Made by a program: the position numbers and the translations under genes. DNA of 64,000 bases from Leucobacter weissii (GTDB lineage: Bacteria > Actinomycetota > Actinomycetes > Actinomycetales > Microbacteriaceae), in the NCBI RefSeq assembly GCF_017565745.1, contig NZ_JAGDYM010000004.1:248001-312000 (forward strand). The letters run 5' to 3'. This document shows, in pieces, positions 17,152 through 25,585 of this stretch. Each line of letters starts with the position of its first letter. Within the stretch, counting starts at the first letter, position 1. The notes beneath the pieces are model-generated. The model did no database searches, was not told the origin of the DNA, and worked only from the letters and a program-made list of their open reading frames with translations.

Positions 17152-19485
17152 CTACTCCGTCGGCTCGCTGCCGATGACGATGCCCGTGCGCAGCTCCGCG
17201 AGTCGTGCCAGCACGGCGCTCACGGCCTCGGGGTCGGCGATGCGCGCCCGCGCCGCGGTGTCGCCCGCGCCGACCTTGACGCCGAGGTCGTCGACCTCCA
17301 GCGTGCGGAACACGTCCTCGTCGGTGACATCGTCGCCGAGGAACAGCACCGGCGCGTCCGGCAGCCGCGAGCGGATATGGCCCAGCGCCGACCCCTTGTC
17401 GGAGAGGCGCGCGGAGAATTCGCGCACCCGCTTGCCGTTGCGCGCCTCGTAGCCGGCCTCCGCGCCGATGCGCGTGGCGGCGTCGAGGATGTCGTCGGAG
17501 CGTTCCTCGTCCCGTACCTGCCGCGTGTGCACGGCGATGCCGAAGGGCTTCGGCTCCAGACGCACCCCCGGCTCGCGCCCGAAGATGCGGGCGAGTCGGC
17601 GCCCCAGCGCCGAGATGCCGTCCGACTCCTCCGGCGAGAGCGGCGTGCCGAAGCGGGCGGCGGCGCCCCGCGGCCCCGCGGCCCCGGGATCTGCGGTCGC
17701 GAGAGGAGCGAGGCCGACGAGCTCGATGCCGTGCGAACCCGAGACGATCCAGCCGTCGGTGTCGATGCCGGTCGCCAGCAGGTCCTCGACCGAACGCCCG
17801 GAGATCAGCACCACGTGAACCCCCGGGGCCTGCTGCAGGATCGAGAGCGCCCGCTGCGAGCGCTCGATGATCCGCGCATCGCCCGGATGCGACACGATAG
17901 GCGCGAGCGTGCCGTCGAAATCGCAGGCCACGATCAGCTCGGGCGCGGTGGCGAACCTCCGCAGAGACCCCTCCATGCTGGCGCTGAGCAGGATGGGGCC
18001 CGTGGCGGGCGAGTCGGCGCCCGCGCCGGTTTCGGAGGTGTCCGCCGCGGCGCGCTGTTCCGCCATCGAGCTCGACGCGCGCAGGAAGTTCTCGGCCCAG
18101 TGGCGCACGTCGTTGCCCTGCACCACCGCGCGGAGGCCGCGCATACGCCGCTGCTGCTCCTTCTCGGGCATGTGGATCGCGCGCAGGAACGCGGCTTTCA
18201 TGCCCTCGATGTCGTGCGGGTTCACGAGCAGTGCGCGGCGCAGCTCGTCGGCGGCGCCGGTGAACTCGCTCAGCACGAGCACGCCCAGCTCGTCCGAGCG
18301 GCAGGCGACGTACTCCTTGGCGACCAGGTTCATCCCGTCGCGCAGCGCCGTCACGACGAGCACGTCGGCGGCGAGGTAGAGCGCAGCCATCTCCTCCCGC
18401 GAGAACCCCTGATGCAGGTACACCACCGGCGTGTGCGCGATGGAGCCGTGCTCGCCGTTGATCCGCCCGACCGTCCGCTCGACCTCCTCGCGCAGCCGAC
18501 GGTACGCCGCCACCCGTTCGCGGCTGGGGCTCGCCACCTGCACCAGCGCGGCCTCGCCGACGGTCACCTCGCCCTCGTCGAGCAGCTCGGCGAAGGCCTT
18601 CAGACGGTGGCGGATGCCCTTGGTGTAGTCGAGTCGATCCACGCCGAGCAGCACGGTCCGGGGATTGCCGAGCTCCTCCCGGATCTCCTCCGCGCGGCGC
18701 CGCACCTCCGGCCGCGTCGCGAGCGCGGCGAAGGCGTCCGCGTCGATCGAGATCGGGAACTCCTGGGCCAGGACCGAGCGCGAGGGATCGTCGTCCTCGG
18801 CCGAGAGCCGCAGCAGGTTGCCGTGCGCGAGCGCGTCGGCGTAGCGCTCGGCGGCGGCCCGGAAGCTGGCGGCGTCCTGTTCGCGCTGGAACCCGACGAC
18901 GTCCGCTCCGAGCAGGCCCTCGACGATCTCGCGCCGCCAGGGCAGCTGGGCGAAGAGCGGACGCGCCGGGAACGGGATGTGCAGGAAGAAGGCGATCGTG
19001 AGATCGGGACGGAGCGCGCGCAGCAGCGCGGGCACGAGCTGGAGCTGGTAGTCGTGCACCCAGACGATCGCGTCGCGGGGCGCCTCGTGCGCGACCACCT
19101 CGGCGAAGCGCCGGTTCACCCGCTCGTAGCTCTCCCACCACTCCCGGTGGAACCCGGGCTGGGCGATGACGTCGTGGTACAGCGGCCAGAGCGTGCCGTT
19201 GGCGAAGCCCTCGTAGTACCCCTCCAGATCGTCGCCGCTGAGCGGCACCGGGACCAGCCGCATGCCCTCCGCCTCGAAGGGGGGAAGATCCTCGTCGGCG
19301 CCGCCCGACCAGCCCACCCAGAGGCATCCGAGCTCGCGCACCACCGGCTCCATCGCGGTGACGAGACCGCCCGGGGACGTGCGCCAGGACGCGGTGCCGT
19401 CGGTTTCGACGACCCGATCCACCGGCAGCCGGTTCGCGACGACGACGATCTCTCGTCCGCCTACGATGTCGGTCAGTTCGGGCAT
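17152..19485 (-). CDS. Bifunctional trehalose-6-phosphate synthase/phosphatase (OtsA-OtsB fusion)
   Basis: A 777-residue fusion making trehalose from UDP-glucose and glucose 6-phosphate. Residues 1-475 are the GT20 synthase: VVVANRLPVDR near the N-terminus, WVHDYQLQLVP, LGVDRLDYTKGI, and the donor-site LRDGMNLVAKEYVACR. A 35-residue Ala/Glu/Thr linker follows. Residues 510-777 are the HAD-type phosphatase, with DFDGTLAPI near 521 (nucleophile aspartate), VLISGRS, and LGDDVTDEDVFRTL as the metal-binding motif. Bacterial OtsA and OtsB are usually separate; the fused form resembles plant and yeast TPS/TPP proteins but keeps both sites apparently active. The gene faces guaB1 across a 60-base divergent region and is monocistronic. 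Trehalose serves as osmoprotectant and, in actinobacteria, envelope precursor. Confidence 0.93.
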   Translation of the reverse strand: MPELTDIVGGREIVVVANRLPVDRVVETDGTASWRTSPGGLVTAMEPVVRELGCLWVGWSGGADEDLPPFEAEGMRLVPVPLSGDDLEGYYEGFANGTLWPLYHDVIAQPGFHREWWESYERVNRRFAEVVAHEAPRDAIVWVHDYQLQLVPALLRALRPDLTIAFFLHIPFPARPLFAQLPWRREIVEGLLGADVVGFQREQDAASFRAAAERYADALAHGNLLRLSAEDDDPSRSVLAQEFPISIDADAFAALATRPEVRRRAEEIREELGNPRTVLLGVDRLDYTKGIRHRLKAFAELLDEGEVTVGEAALVQVASPSRERVAAYRRLREEVERTVGRINGEHGSIAHTPVVYLHQGFSREEMAALYLAADVLVVTALRDGMNLVAKEYVACRSDELGVLVLSEFTGAADELRRALLVNPHDIEGMKAAFLRAIHMPEKEQQRRMRGLRAVVQGNDVRHWAENFLRASSSMAEQRAAADTSETGAGADSPATGPILLSASMEGSLRRFATAPELIVACDFDGTLAPIVSHPGDARIIERSQRALSILQQAPGVHVVLISGRSVEDLLATGIDTDGWIVSGSHGIELVGLAPLATADPGAAGPRGAAARFGTPLSPEESDGISALGRRLARIFGREPGVRLEPKPFGIAVHTRQVRDEERSDDILDAATRIGAEAGYEARNGKRVREFSARLSDKGSALGHIRSRLPDAPVLFLGDDVTDEDVFRTLEVDDLGVKVGAGDTAARARIADPEAVSAVLARLAELRTGIVIGSEPTE

Positions 19486-19533
19486 GCCTTCGGCTCCAGA
19501 CGGCTCGGTGCGGTGGATATCAGTCTATCCCGG

Positions 19534-19539
19534 TACCGT
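19534..19539 (+). promoter_or_regulatory. -10 box of probable leaderless promoter for guaB1
   Basis: TACCGT, six bases (GGACCC), then the ATG at 19546; no ribosome binding site. The 60-base divergent gap also must hold the promoter of the trehalose gene. Confidence 0.5.
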
Positions 19540-19545
19540 GGACCC

Positions 19546-21018
19546 ATGCAGTTCATCGGCGACCGGCCCACGGTCGATCTCACCTACTCCGACGTGTTCC
19601 TCGTGCCCGGTCGCTCGGCCGTCCGCAGCCGCCTGGAGGTCGATCTCTCCCCGGGCGACGGCACGCCCGCGACGATCCCGCTGGTCGCGGCGAATATGAA
19701 CGCCGTCAGCGGTCCCCGGCTGGCGGCCGCCCTCGCCCGCCGCGGCGGGCTCGCCGTGCTGCCGCAGGATCTCGCCATCGAGCGTATGATCGACGCGGTC
19801 GGCTGGGTCAAGCGGCAGCCGATCGTCTGCGACACTCCGCTGGTGCTCTCCCCGGACCAGACGGCCGCCGAGGCGCTGCGGCTCGTCCCGCCGACGGATG
19901 GGCACGGCGTGGTGGTCGGCGACGGCGCGCCGGACCGGCCGCTCACCCGCGGGCAGGTGCGCGGCGTGGTCGCGGCCGCGCGGCTCGCCGAGGTGCCCGA
20001 GGACGCCCGCCTCGGCGATCTCCTCCACGGCGAGCTGCAGACGGTGGCGGCCTCGGCGCTCGACGGCGGGCGGGCGGGCTTCGACGCGGTGCTGGCCGCC
20101 GAGGAGCGCGCCTCGGGGGAACCCCTCGCCGTGTTCGACGGGGATCTGCTGCGCGGCACGGTCACCTCGCGGAGCGCTCTCCGCAGCGCGCTCTACCGGC
20201 CCGCGGTGGACGATGCGGGCCGGCTCGGCATCGCCGCGGCGGTCGGGATCAACGGCGACGTAGCGGGAAAGGCGCGGGCGCTCGCCGATGCGGGCGCCGA
20301 CGTGCTCGTGCTCGACACCGCGCACGGCCACCAGGACGGCATGATCCGCGCGCTCGAGACCGTGGCCGGACTCGGGCTCGGCCTACCGCTGGTCGCGGGC
20401 AACGTCGTCACGGCGGCGGGCGTGCGCGACCTGGTCACGGCCGGGGCGACGATCATCAAGGTCGGAGTCGGCCCCGGCGCGATGTGCACGACCCGCATGA
20501 TGACGGCCGTGGGACGCCCCCAGTTCTCCGCGGTGCTGGAGACGGCCGAGGCGGCGCGCGCGCTCGGCGCGCACGTCTGGGCCGACGGCGGGGTGCGCTA
20601 CCCCCGCGACGTCGCGCTCGCGCTCGCCGCGGGAGCCGACTCGGTCATGATCGGATCCTGGTTCGCGGGCACGGTCGAGGCCCCCGGGCGCCTCAGCCTC
20701 GATGCGGACGGACGCCACTACAAGGAGTCCTGGGGGATGGCCTCCACCAAGGCGGTGCAGGCGCGGTTCGGCGGGCTCGATCCCTATGAGCGCGCCCGGA
20801 AGGAGCTCTTCGCCGAGGGCATCTCGTCGTCGCGGATCTACCTGGATCCGCAGCGTCCCGGGGTCGAGGATCTGATCGACATGATCACCTCCGGGGTCCG
20901 GTCGTCGTTCAGCTACGCGGGCGCGGTGACGCTCCCCGAGTTCCACGAGCGCGCGCGGGTCGGTCTGCAGTCCGCCGCGGGCTACGAGGAGGGCAAGGCG
21001 CTCCCGGTGTCGTGGTGA
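19546..21018 (+). CDS. guaB1: GuaB1-family IMP dehydrogenase-related protein (probable GMP reductase)
   Basis: A 490-residue IMPDH/GMPR-family barrel. The start YSDVFLVPGRSAVRSRLEVDL, the phosphate-binding region GATIIKVGVGPGAMCTTRMMTAVG with the catalytic cysteine, and HVWADGGVRYPRDVALALAAGA are diagnostic. Two CBS domains occupy about residues 90-215. Actinobacteria carry this GuaB1 paralogue besides the true IMP dehydrogenase; characterised mycobacterial and streptomycete members act as CBS-containing GMP reductases, converting GMP to IMP with NADPH. The assignment to this branch rests on its overall pattern (GMASTKAVQARFGGLDPYER near the C-terminus) and is likely rather than proven. Probably a leaderless single-gene transcript. 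Confidence 0.87.
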   Translation: MQFIGDRPTVDLTYSDVFLVPGRSAVRSRLEVDLSPGDGTPATIPLVAANMNAVSGPRLAAALARRGGLAVLPQDLAIERMIDAVGWVKRQPIVCDTPLVLSPDQTAAEALRLVPPTDGHGVVVGDGAPDRPLTRGQVRGVVAAARLAEVPEDARLGDLLHGELQTVAASALDGGRAGFDAVLAAEERASGEPLAVFDGDLLRGTVTSRSALRSALYRPAVDDAGRLGIAAAVGINGDVAGKARALADAGADVLVLDTAHGHQDGMIRALETVAGLGLGLPLVAGNVVTAAGVRDLVTAGATIIKVGVGPGAMCTTRMMTAVGRPQFSAVLETAEAARALGAHVWADGGVRYPRDVALALAAGADSVMIGSWFAGTVEAPGRLSLDADGRHYKESWGMASTKAVQARFGGLDPYERARKELFAEGISSSRIYLDPQRPGVEDLIDMITSGVRSSFSYAGAVTLPEFHERARVGLQSAAGYEEGKALPVSW

Positions 21019-21031
21019 GCCCGCGATACGG

Positions 21032-21052
21032 GCGAAAGCGGTCGGCTTTCGC
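21032..21052 (+). terminator. Terminator hairpin after guaB1
   Basis: Perfect eight-base-pair stem GCGAAAGC/GCTTTCGC with a five-base loop, 14 bases after the stop codon. Confidence 0.6.
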
Positions 21053-21159
21053 GGTACACGGCTCGGGGCAGCCGACGGCGACAGCCCGCGGAGTGTAGCG
21101 GGATGTGAGCGGGTGGGTGAGAGAATGGACCGAGACCGGGCTTCGGAAGGAACATATCT

Positions 21160-22590
21160 GTGAGATACATCTCCACCCGCGGCGGCATGGATCCCGCGCC
21201 GTTCAGCGACACCCTGCTCGAGGGGCTCGCGCCCGACGGCGGCCTGACGGTGCCGGAGGACCTGCCGCTCGTGGACGCCGAGCAGCTCGAGGCCTGGCGC
21301 GGGTTCGCCTACCCCGAGCTGGCGGCCCGGATCATCGGGCTCTTCGCGACGGACATCCCGGTCCAGGAGCTCGACCGCATGTGCCGGGACGCCTACGGTC
21401 CCGAGGCCTTCGCGCACCCCGAGGTGGTGCCGCTCACCCCGCTGCGCGGCGGGCTCGCGCTCGTCGGCCTGAGCGAGGGGCCGACCCTCGCGTTCAAGGA
21501 CATCGCGATGCAGTTCCTGGGTCAGGCGCTCGAGCACGCGCTCGCGCGGAAGGACCGCACTCTGAACATCCTCGGGGCGACGTCGGGCGACACGGGCTCC
21601 GCGGCCGAGTACGCGCTCCGCGGCAAGGACGGGATCGCCGTCTTCATGCTCTCCCCGCTGGGCCGCATGAGCGCGTTCCAGCGCGCGCAGATGTACTCGC
21701 TCACCGATGAGAACATCCACAACATCGTGATCGACGGAGTGTTCGACGACTGCCAGAATCTCGTCAAGGCGCTCTCGGCGGATCTGGCCTTCAAGCGCGC
21801 GCACCACCTCGGCACGGTGAACTCGATCAACCTGGGCCGGATCACCGCCCAGATCGTCTACTACTTCTGGGCCTGGCTGCGCGCCACCGACGATCTCCCC
21901 GCGGCGGAGCGGGCGGCGCAGCAGGTCTCGTTCACCGTGCCCTCCGGCAACTTCGGCAACATCCTCTCGGGCCATTTCGCCCGCAGCATGGGGGTGCCGA
22001 TCCGCCGCCTCGTCCTCGCCGCCAACGAGAACAACGTGCTGGACGAGTTCTTCCGCACCGGCGTCTACCGGCCCCGCGGCGCCGCTGACACGCACGCCAC
22101 ATCGAGCCCGTCGATGGACATCTCGAAGGCCTCCAACCTCGAGCGCTTCGTCTTCGACCTGGTGGGCCGGGACCCGGAGCGGCTGAACGAGCTCTGGCGT
22201 TCGCTCGACGCGGACGGCGTCTTCGACCTGGCCGACGCGCAGCCGCGCTTCCTCGAGGAGTTCGGCCTCGTCAGCGGCACGAGCACGCACGCGGATCGCG
22301 TGCTCGCGATCCGCTCGGTCTACGAGGAGAACGGCATCCTGATCGATCCGCACACGGCGGACGGGGTCACGGTCGCCCGCGATCACGTGGAGCCCGGCGT
22401 GCCGATGCTGGTGCTGGAGACGGCCAAGCCGGCGAAGTTCCCGGAGATCGTCGCCGAGGCGACCGGGACGACGGCGCAGCTGCCGCCGCACCTCGCGGGG
22501 CTGCTCGAGCTGCCCCAGCACGTGGCGGAGGTCGAGAGCGATGCGGACGCCCTGCGATCGTTCATCGCGGAACGAGCGCTTCACGGCTGA
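21160..22590 (+). CDS. thrC: Threonine synthase
   Basis: A 476-residue PLP enzyme that converts O-phosphohomoserine to threonine, the last step of threonine synthesis. It begins RYISTRGGMDPAPFSDTLLEGLAPDGGL, the standard N-terminus of the long (fungal/proteobacterial-type) threonine synthases. The PLP lysine is in LAFKDIAMQFLG (about residue 112), followed by ILGATSGDTGSAAEYALRG and VPSGNFGNILSGHFAR as phosphate- and substrate-binding loops. The GTG start at 21160 follows GGAAGGA at a suitable distance. The next gene starts 17 bases downstream, so an operon with the permease gene is likely. Confidence 0.95.
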   Translation: MRYISTRGGMDPAPFSDTLLEGLAPDGGLTVPEDLPLVDAEQLEAWRGFAYPELAARIIGLFATDIPVQELDRMCRDAYGPEAFAHPEVVPLTPLRGGLALVGLSEGPTLAFKDIAMQFLGQALEHALARKDRTLNILGATSGDTGSAAEYALRGKDGIAVFMLSPLGRMSAFQRAQMYSLTDENIHNIVIDGVFDDCQNLVKALSADLAFKRAHHLGTVNSINLGRITAQIVYYFWAWLRATDDLPAAERAAQQVSFTVPSGNFGNILSGHFARSMGVPIRRLVLAANENNVLDEFFRTGVYRPRGAADTHATSSPSMDISKASNLERFVFDLVGRDPERLNELWRSLDADGVFDLADAQPRFLEEFGLVSGTSTHADRVLAIRSVYEENGILIDPHTADGVTVARDHVEPGVPMLVLETAKPAKFPEIVAEATGTTAQLPPHLAGLLELPQHVAEVESDADALRSFIAERALHG

Positions 22591-22606
22591 GGGGATGGGG
22601 GACACG

Positions 22607-23764
22607 ATGCTATTCGGCAGGCGCGCACGCGCGGAGGAGGCCGCTGAGCGGGAACGACTCGAGCGACTGGAGCGCCCGCGGCGCACCGTCGCCCGCCTCT
22701 GGGGCGACGGCTTCGGCCAGCTCGCCACCCGCTCGCTGCAGATCATCATCGTCGTGGTGCTCGTCGGGGCGCTGATCTGGGGCTTGCAGACCCTCAGCAC
22801 CGTGATGATCCCGGTGGTGCTGGCACTGATCTTCGCGAGCACCTTCTGGCCGGTCACCCGCTGGCTGAAGGAGCGGCGCGTGCCGGGTGCCCTCTCCGCG
22901 GTGATCGTGCTGCTCGGCATCGTCCTGATCCTCGGTCTCGTCGGGTGGCTCGTCACCTGGGCGGTGCGCGACCAGTGGGATGAGCTCTCGGCTCAGGCGC
23001 AGGACGGCTTCAGCGAGCTGATCGCGTGGGTGAACACGCTGCCCTTCGCGCCCGACGCCGAGCAGCTCGCCGAGTGGCAGCAGAGCATCATCGACTTCGC
23101 GACCAGCGCCCAGTTCGGATCCGGTGCGATCGCCGGCGTCGGCGCGGTCGCGAGCTTCATCACCGGACTGGTGCTCATGATCGTGCTGCTCTTCTTCTTC
23201 CTGAAGGACGGCCCGGTCATCTGGCGATTCCTGCTGCGCCCCTTCGAGGGCGAGGCCCGTGCCCGGGCCGAGCGCATCGGCGACAAGACGGTGGAGACCC
23301 TCGGCTCCTACGTGCGCGGCACCGCGAGCGTCGCGCTCGTCGACGCGGTCGGCATCGGCATCGGCCTCGTGATCCTGCAGGTGCCGCTCGCGCTGCCCCT
23401 CGCGGTCGTCGTGTTCCTGCTCTCCTTCATCCCCCTGGTCGGCGCCACTCTGGCGGGCATCCTCGGGGCGCTGGTCGCGCTCGTCGCGAACGGACCGCTC
23501 AGCGCGGTGCTCGTGGTCGGTGTCGTCGTGCTGGTCAATCAGCTGGAGGGCAACTTCCTGCAGCCCGTGCTGATGGGCCGCGCGCTGAAGCTGCACGCCC
23601 TGGTGATCCTGCTCGCCCTGACCGTCGGCACCGTGCTGGCCGGCATCCTCGGCGCCGTGCTGGCCGTGCCCATCGCGGCGGTGGTGTGGGGTATCGTGCA
23701 GGTGTGGGCCGGGCCGGACCTGCCGGCCAGATGGGCGAGGGACGCTGAGAGGAACCCGTCGTGA
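22607..23764 (+). CDS. AI-2E-family transporter (TqsA/PerM-like permease)
   Basis: A 385-residue integral membrane protein with about eight hydrophobic segments, typical of the AI-2E (PF01594) family: early pair VVVLVGALIWG and VMIPVVLALIFASTFWPVTRWL, a soluble loop, then FLKDGPVIWRFLLRPF and the conserved C-terminal LLSFIPLVGATLAGILGALVAL and VNQLEGNFLQPVLMGRALKLHALVIL. Members export autoinducer-2, sodium/protons or unknown solutes; substrate cannot be told. ATG at 22607 has GGGGG five bases upstream; ATG at 22595 lacks spacing. The stop overlaps the next gene as GTGA. Confidence 0.85.
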   Translation: MLFGRRARAEEAAERERLERLERPRRTVARLWGDGFGQLATRSLQIIIVVVLVGALIWGLQTLSTVMIPVVLALIFASTFWPVTRWLKERRVPGALSAVIVLLGIVLILGLVGWLVTWAVRDQWDELSAQAQDGFSELIAWVNTLPFAPDAEQLAEWQQSIIDFATSAQFGSGAIAGVGAVASFITGLVLMIVLLFFFLKDGPVIWRFLLRPFEGEARARAERIGDKTVETLGSYVRGTASVALVDAVGIGIGLVILQVPLALPLAVVVFLLSFIPLVGATLAGILGALVALVANGPLSAVLVVGVVVLVNQLEGNFLQPVLMGRALKLHALVILLALTVGTVLAGILGAVLAVPIAAVVWGIVQVWAGPDLPARWARDAERNPS

Positions 23765-24168
23765 TCCGTTTTCTGCTGAGCCTCGCGGCGCACCTGGTGC
23801 TCTCCGCCCTGGCCCTCCTCCTCGCAGGGCTGCTGCTCTCCGAGTGGGTGACTCTGCACGTCAGCGGCTTTCTCGTCGCGGTCGTGATCTTCGCGCTCGC
23901 GCAGGCGGTGCTCTCTCCGTTCGTGTTCAATCTGGCCCGTCAGTACGCCTCTGCGCTGCTCGGCGGCATCGGCCTCGTCTCCACGCTGCTCGCGCTGTGG
24001 GTGGCCACGCTGTTCGGGGGGATCGAGATCTCGGGTCTGGGCTGGGTGCTCGCGCCGCTGCTGGTGTGGATCGTGACGGCGCTCGGGGGATGGATCCTCC
24101 TGGGCGTCGTGCTCAAACGACACTTCGAGAAGCGGGATCGCGAGAAGGCGGCGCGGGCCGTCGCGTAG
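23761..24168 (+). CDS. Small membrane protein, phage-holin-family/YvlD-like
   Basis: A 135-residue protein with four membrane segments (FLLSLAAHLVLSALALLLAGLLL, FLVAVVIFALAQAVL, ASALLGGIGLVSTLLALWVATLF, WVLAPLLVWIVTALGGWILLGVVL) and a charged C-terminus. The segment pattern resembles the PF04020 membrane family annotated as holin superfamily or YvlD; there is no lysin nearby, so phage lysis is unlikely. Its GTG start overlaps the stop of the AI-2E-type gene by four bases. Function unknown. Confidence 0.65.
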   Translation: MIRFLLSLAAHLVLSALALLLAGLLLSEWVTLHVSGFLVAVVIFALAQAVLSPFVFNLARQYASALLGGIGLVSTLLALWVATLFGGIEISGLGWVLAPLLVWIVTALGGWILLGVVLKRHFEKRDREKAARAVA

Positions 24169-24252
24169 CGCGGATACTCGGCCGACGGCGCCGGCTCACC
24201 GTTCGTCGCGCGTTTCGTCGCGCACGGCATCGGCATCGCTTGACGCGCCGTC

Positions 24253-24277
24253 ATGCGGCTAATACTATTAGCCGCAT
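24253..24277 (+). promoter_or_regulatory. Operator-promoter of the DUF4260-tetR operon
   Basis: A perfect palindrome with ten-base arms ATGCGGCTAA / TTAGCCGCAT and a five-base centre. It overlaps a TACTAT -10 box (24263-24268) that lies seven bases before the ATG at 24276, so it would cover the transcription start and the start codon. The tetR gene two positions downstream is the obvious candidate repressor. Confidence 0.7.
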
Positions 24278-24665
24278 GAACGCTGCGCGTCTGCTCTGGT
24301 TCCTCCTCGCCGCGGTGCTCATCGTCGCGATCGTCGCCGTGTGCATCGCCCGGGGCTGGGGCGCCGCGCTGCTCGCGACGGTCTTCGCCCTGCTGCCCGA
24401 CATCGCCCTGCTGGGAGCCTTCGCCGGCCGCGGGCGGCTCAAACCGTCTCGCGTCGGCTTCTACAATCTGCTGCACGCGCCGGCGCTCGCCATCGGCCTC
24501 GCGGTGCTCGGCGCGCCGATCCTGCTCGTGGCCGCGCAGTTCTGGGGCGTGCTGCTCGCCGGCCTCGCCTGGCTCGCGCACATCGCGGTGGATCGCGCCG
24601 CAGGTTTCGGTCTGCGGGCCGCGGACGGCAGCATCCTTCCCGTCGGGGGCGGGCGGTTGGCGTGA
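24276..24665 (+). CDS. DUF4260-family membrane protein
   Basis: A 129-residue membrane protein with four hydrophobic segments. The family pattern is seen in LLPDIALLGAFAGRGRLKPSRVGFYNLLHAP and in the conserved end AHIAVDRAAGFGLR. DUF4260 proteins are small four-helix membrane proteins of unknown function, commonly paired with a regulator. The transcript appears leaderless, with the ATG inside the palindromic operator. The stop overlaps the tetR GTG by four bases (GTGA). Confidence 0.8.
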   Translation: MNAARLLWFLLAAVLIVAIVAVCIARGWGAALLATVFALLPDIALLGAFAGRGRLKPSRVGFYNLLHAPALAIGLAVLGAPILLVAAQFWGVLLAGLAWLAHIAVDRAAGFGLRAADGSILPVGGGRLA

Positions 24666-25216
24666 GGCGTTCCGCGCGGCGCGAACAGCTGCTCGACCTC
24701 GCGGAGATCCTGCTCGAACGCGACGGTCTGGAGCGCTTCGGCGTCAACGCGCTCGCCCGGGAGGCGGACCTCAAGCCGCCCAGCCTGTACAAGCACTTCA
24801 CCGGGGCGGAGGATCTCGAGCACGCGCTGATCTCCCGCTGCTTCCTCCGCCTCGCGGAACGGTTCGACACGGCCGAGACCGCAACGGCATCCGCCGGGGC
24901 GAGCGCGCGAGAGCGCGTGAGCGCGTTCGCCGCCGCCTACCGTGACGAGGCGCGTCGGGCGCCGCAGCTCTACCGTCTCGCCACCGGGCGGCCGTTGGAC
25001 CGGAGCCGCATCGAGCCGGGAGCCGAGGAGGCGGCGATGGGGGCGCTGCTCCGGCTCCTCGGCGAGAGCGGCGCGCAGCGCGATCGCGCGCGCTTCGCCT
25101 GGGCCGCGGCCCACGGGCTGACGGCGCTGGAGCTCGCCGAGCGATTCCCGCCCGAGGCCGACCTCGACGCCGCCTGGGCGCTGTTCGTCGACACCGTCGC
25201 CTCGCTCTCTCCGTGA
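24662..25216 (+). CDS. TetR/AcrR-family transcriptional regulator
   Basis: A 184-residue regulator. The helix-turn-helix spans residues 5-50 (EQLLDLAEILLERDGLERFGVNALAREADLKPPSLYKHF, cited in part), followed by an all-helical ligand domain containing a TetR C-terminal (WHG-like) pattern with FAWAAAHGLTALELAERFP. The GTG at 24662 overlaps the DUF4260 stop. The perfect palindrome over the promoter of this two-gene operon (24253-24277) suggests autoregulation and control of the DUF4260 membrane protein. Ligand unknown. Confidence 0.88.
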   Translation: MRRSARREQLLDLAEILLERDGLERFGVNALAREADLKPPSLYKHFTGAEDLEHALISRCFLRLAERFDTAETATASAGASARERVSAFAAAYRDEARRAPQLYRLATGRPLDRSRIEPGAEEAAMGALLRLLGESGAQRDRARFAWAAAHGLTALELAERFPPEADLDAAWALFVDTVASLSP

Positions 25217-25248
25217 GGCGTCGAGCGGCACCGAGGACGTCGCGGCGG

Positions 25249-25500
25249 TCAGGACGGGTGCGGCAGGCTCCGCAGCGGGGCTCCCGCGCGGCGGCCGATG
25301 AACAGCCAGGCCAGGGGACCGAGCACGGGGATCACGAGCGCGAGCAGCACCCACAGGATCGCCTGCCAGGCGGTGAGGCGCTGAGCGTGCCGCGCGATCG
25401 ACACCAGCGCCACGACGAGCAGCACGGCGGCGATCGCCGCGAAGATCGTGAACGAGACGTCGTAGGCGGTCGGCGCGAGCGGGTCGATCGGGGCGTCCAT
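25249..25500 (-). CDS. PLDc_N-type small membrane protein
   Basis: An 83-residue protein with two membrane segments (FTIFAAIAAVLLVVALVSIARH and AILWVLLALVIPVLGPLAWLFIGRR). The second carries the P-x-LGPLAW-F-x-GRR signature of the PLDc_N family, small proteins related to the membrane anchor of cardiolipin synthases, here without a catalytic domain. The ATG at 25500 is preceded by CGGAGG one base away and by a TAAGCT box seven bases away, so it may be leaderless. It is convergent with tetR and divergent from smc. Confidence 0.8.
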   Translation of the reverse strand: MDAPIDPLAPTAYDVSFTIFAAIAAVLLVVALVSIARHAQRLTAWQAILWVLLALVIPVLGPLAWLFIGRRAGAPLRSLPHPS

Positions 25501-25507
25501 GCCTCCG

Positions 25508-25513
25508 AGCTTA
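25508..25513 (-). promoter_or_regulatory. Possible -10 box for the PLDc_N gene
   Basis: TAAGCT on the minus strand, seven bases before the ATG at 25500. Confidence 0.35.
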
Positions 25514-25585
25514 GCGGTCGCCGAGCCGGTAGGGTGGGACGGATACGCCGCCGGGAACGACTGCAAGCGTGGAGAGGAGTCGGCA

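Noticed and set aside
17035-19545. Extension of the guaB1 frame far upstream
   Set aside because: The upstream part is antisense to the trehalose gene; the conserved GuaB1 start is ATG at 19546 with a promoter box six bases before it.
23761-24168. Phage holin as a sign of a prophage
   Set aside because: Only the broad membrane family matches; there is no lysin, portal, terminase or integrase nearby, and the gene overlaps a permease gene.
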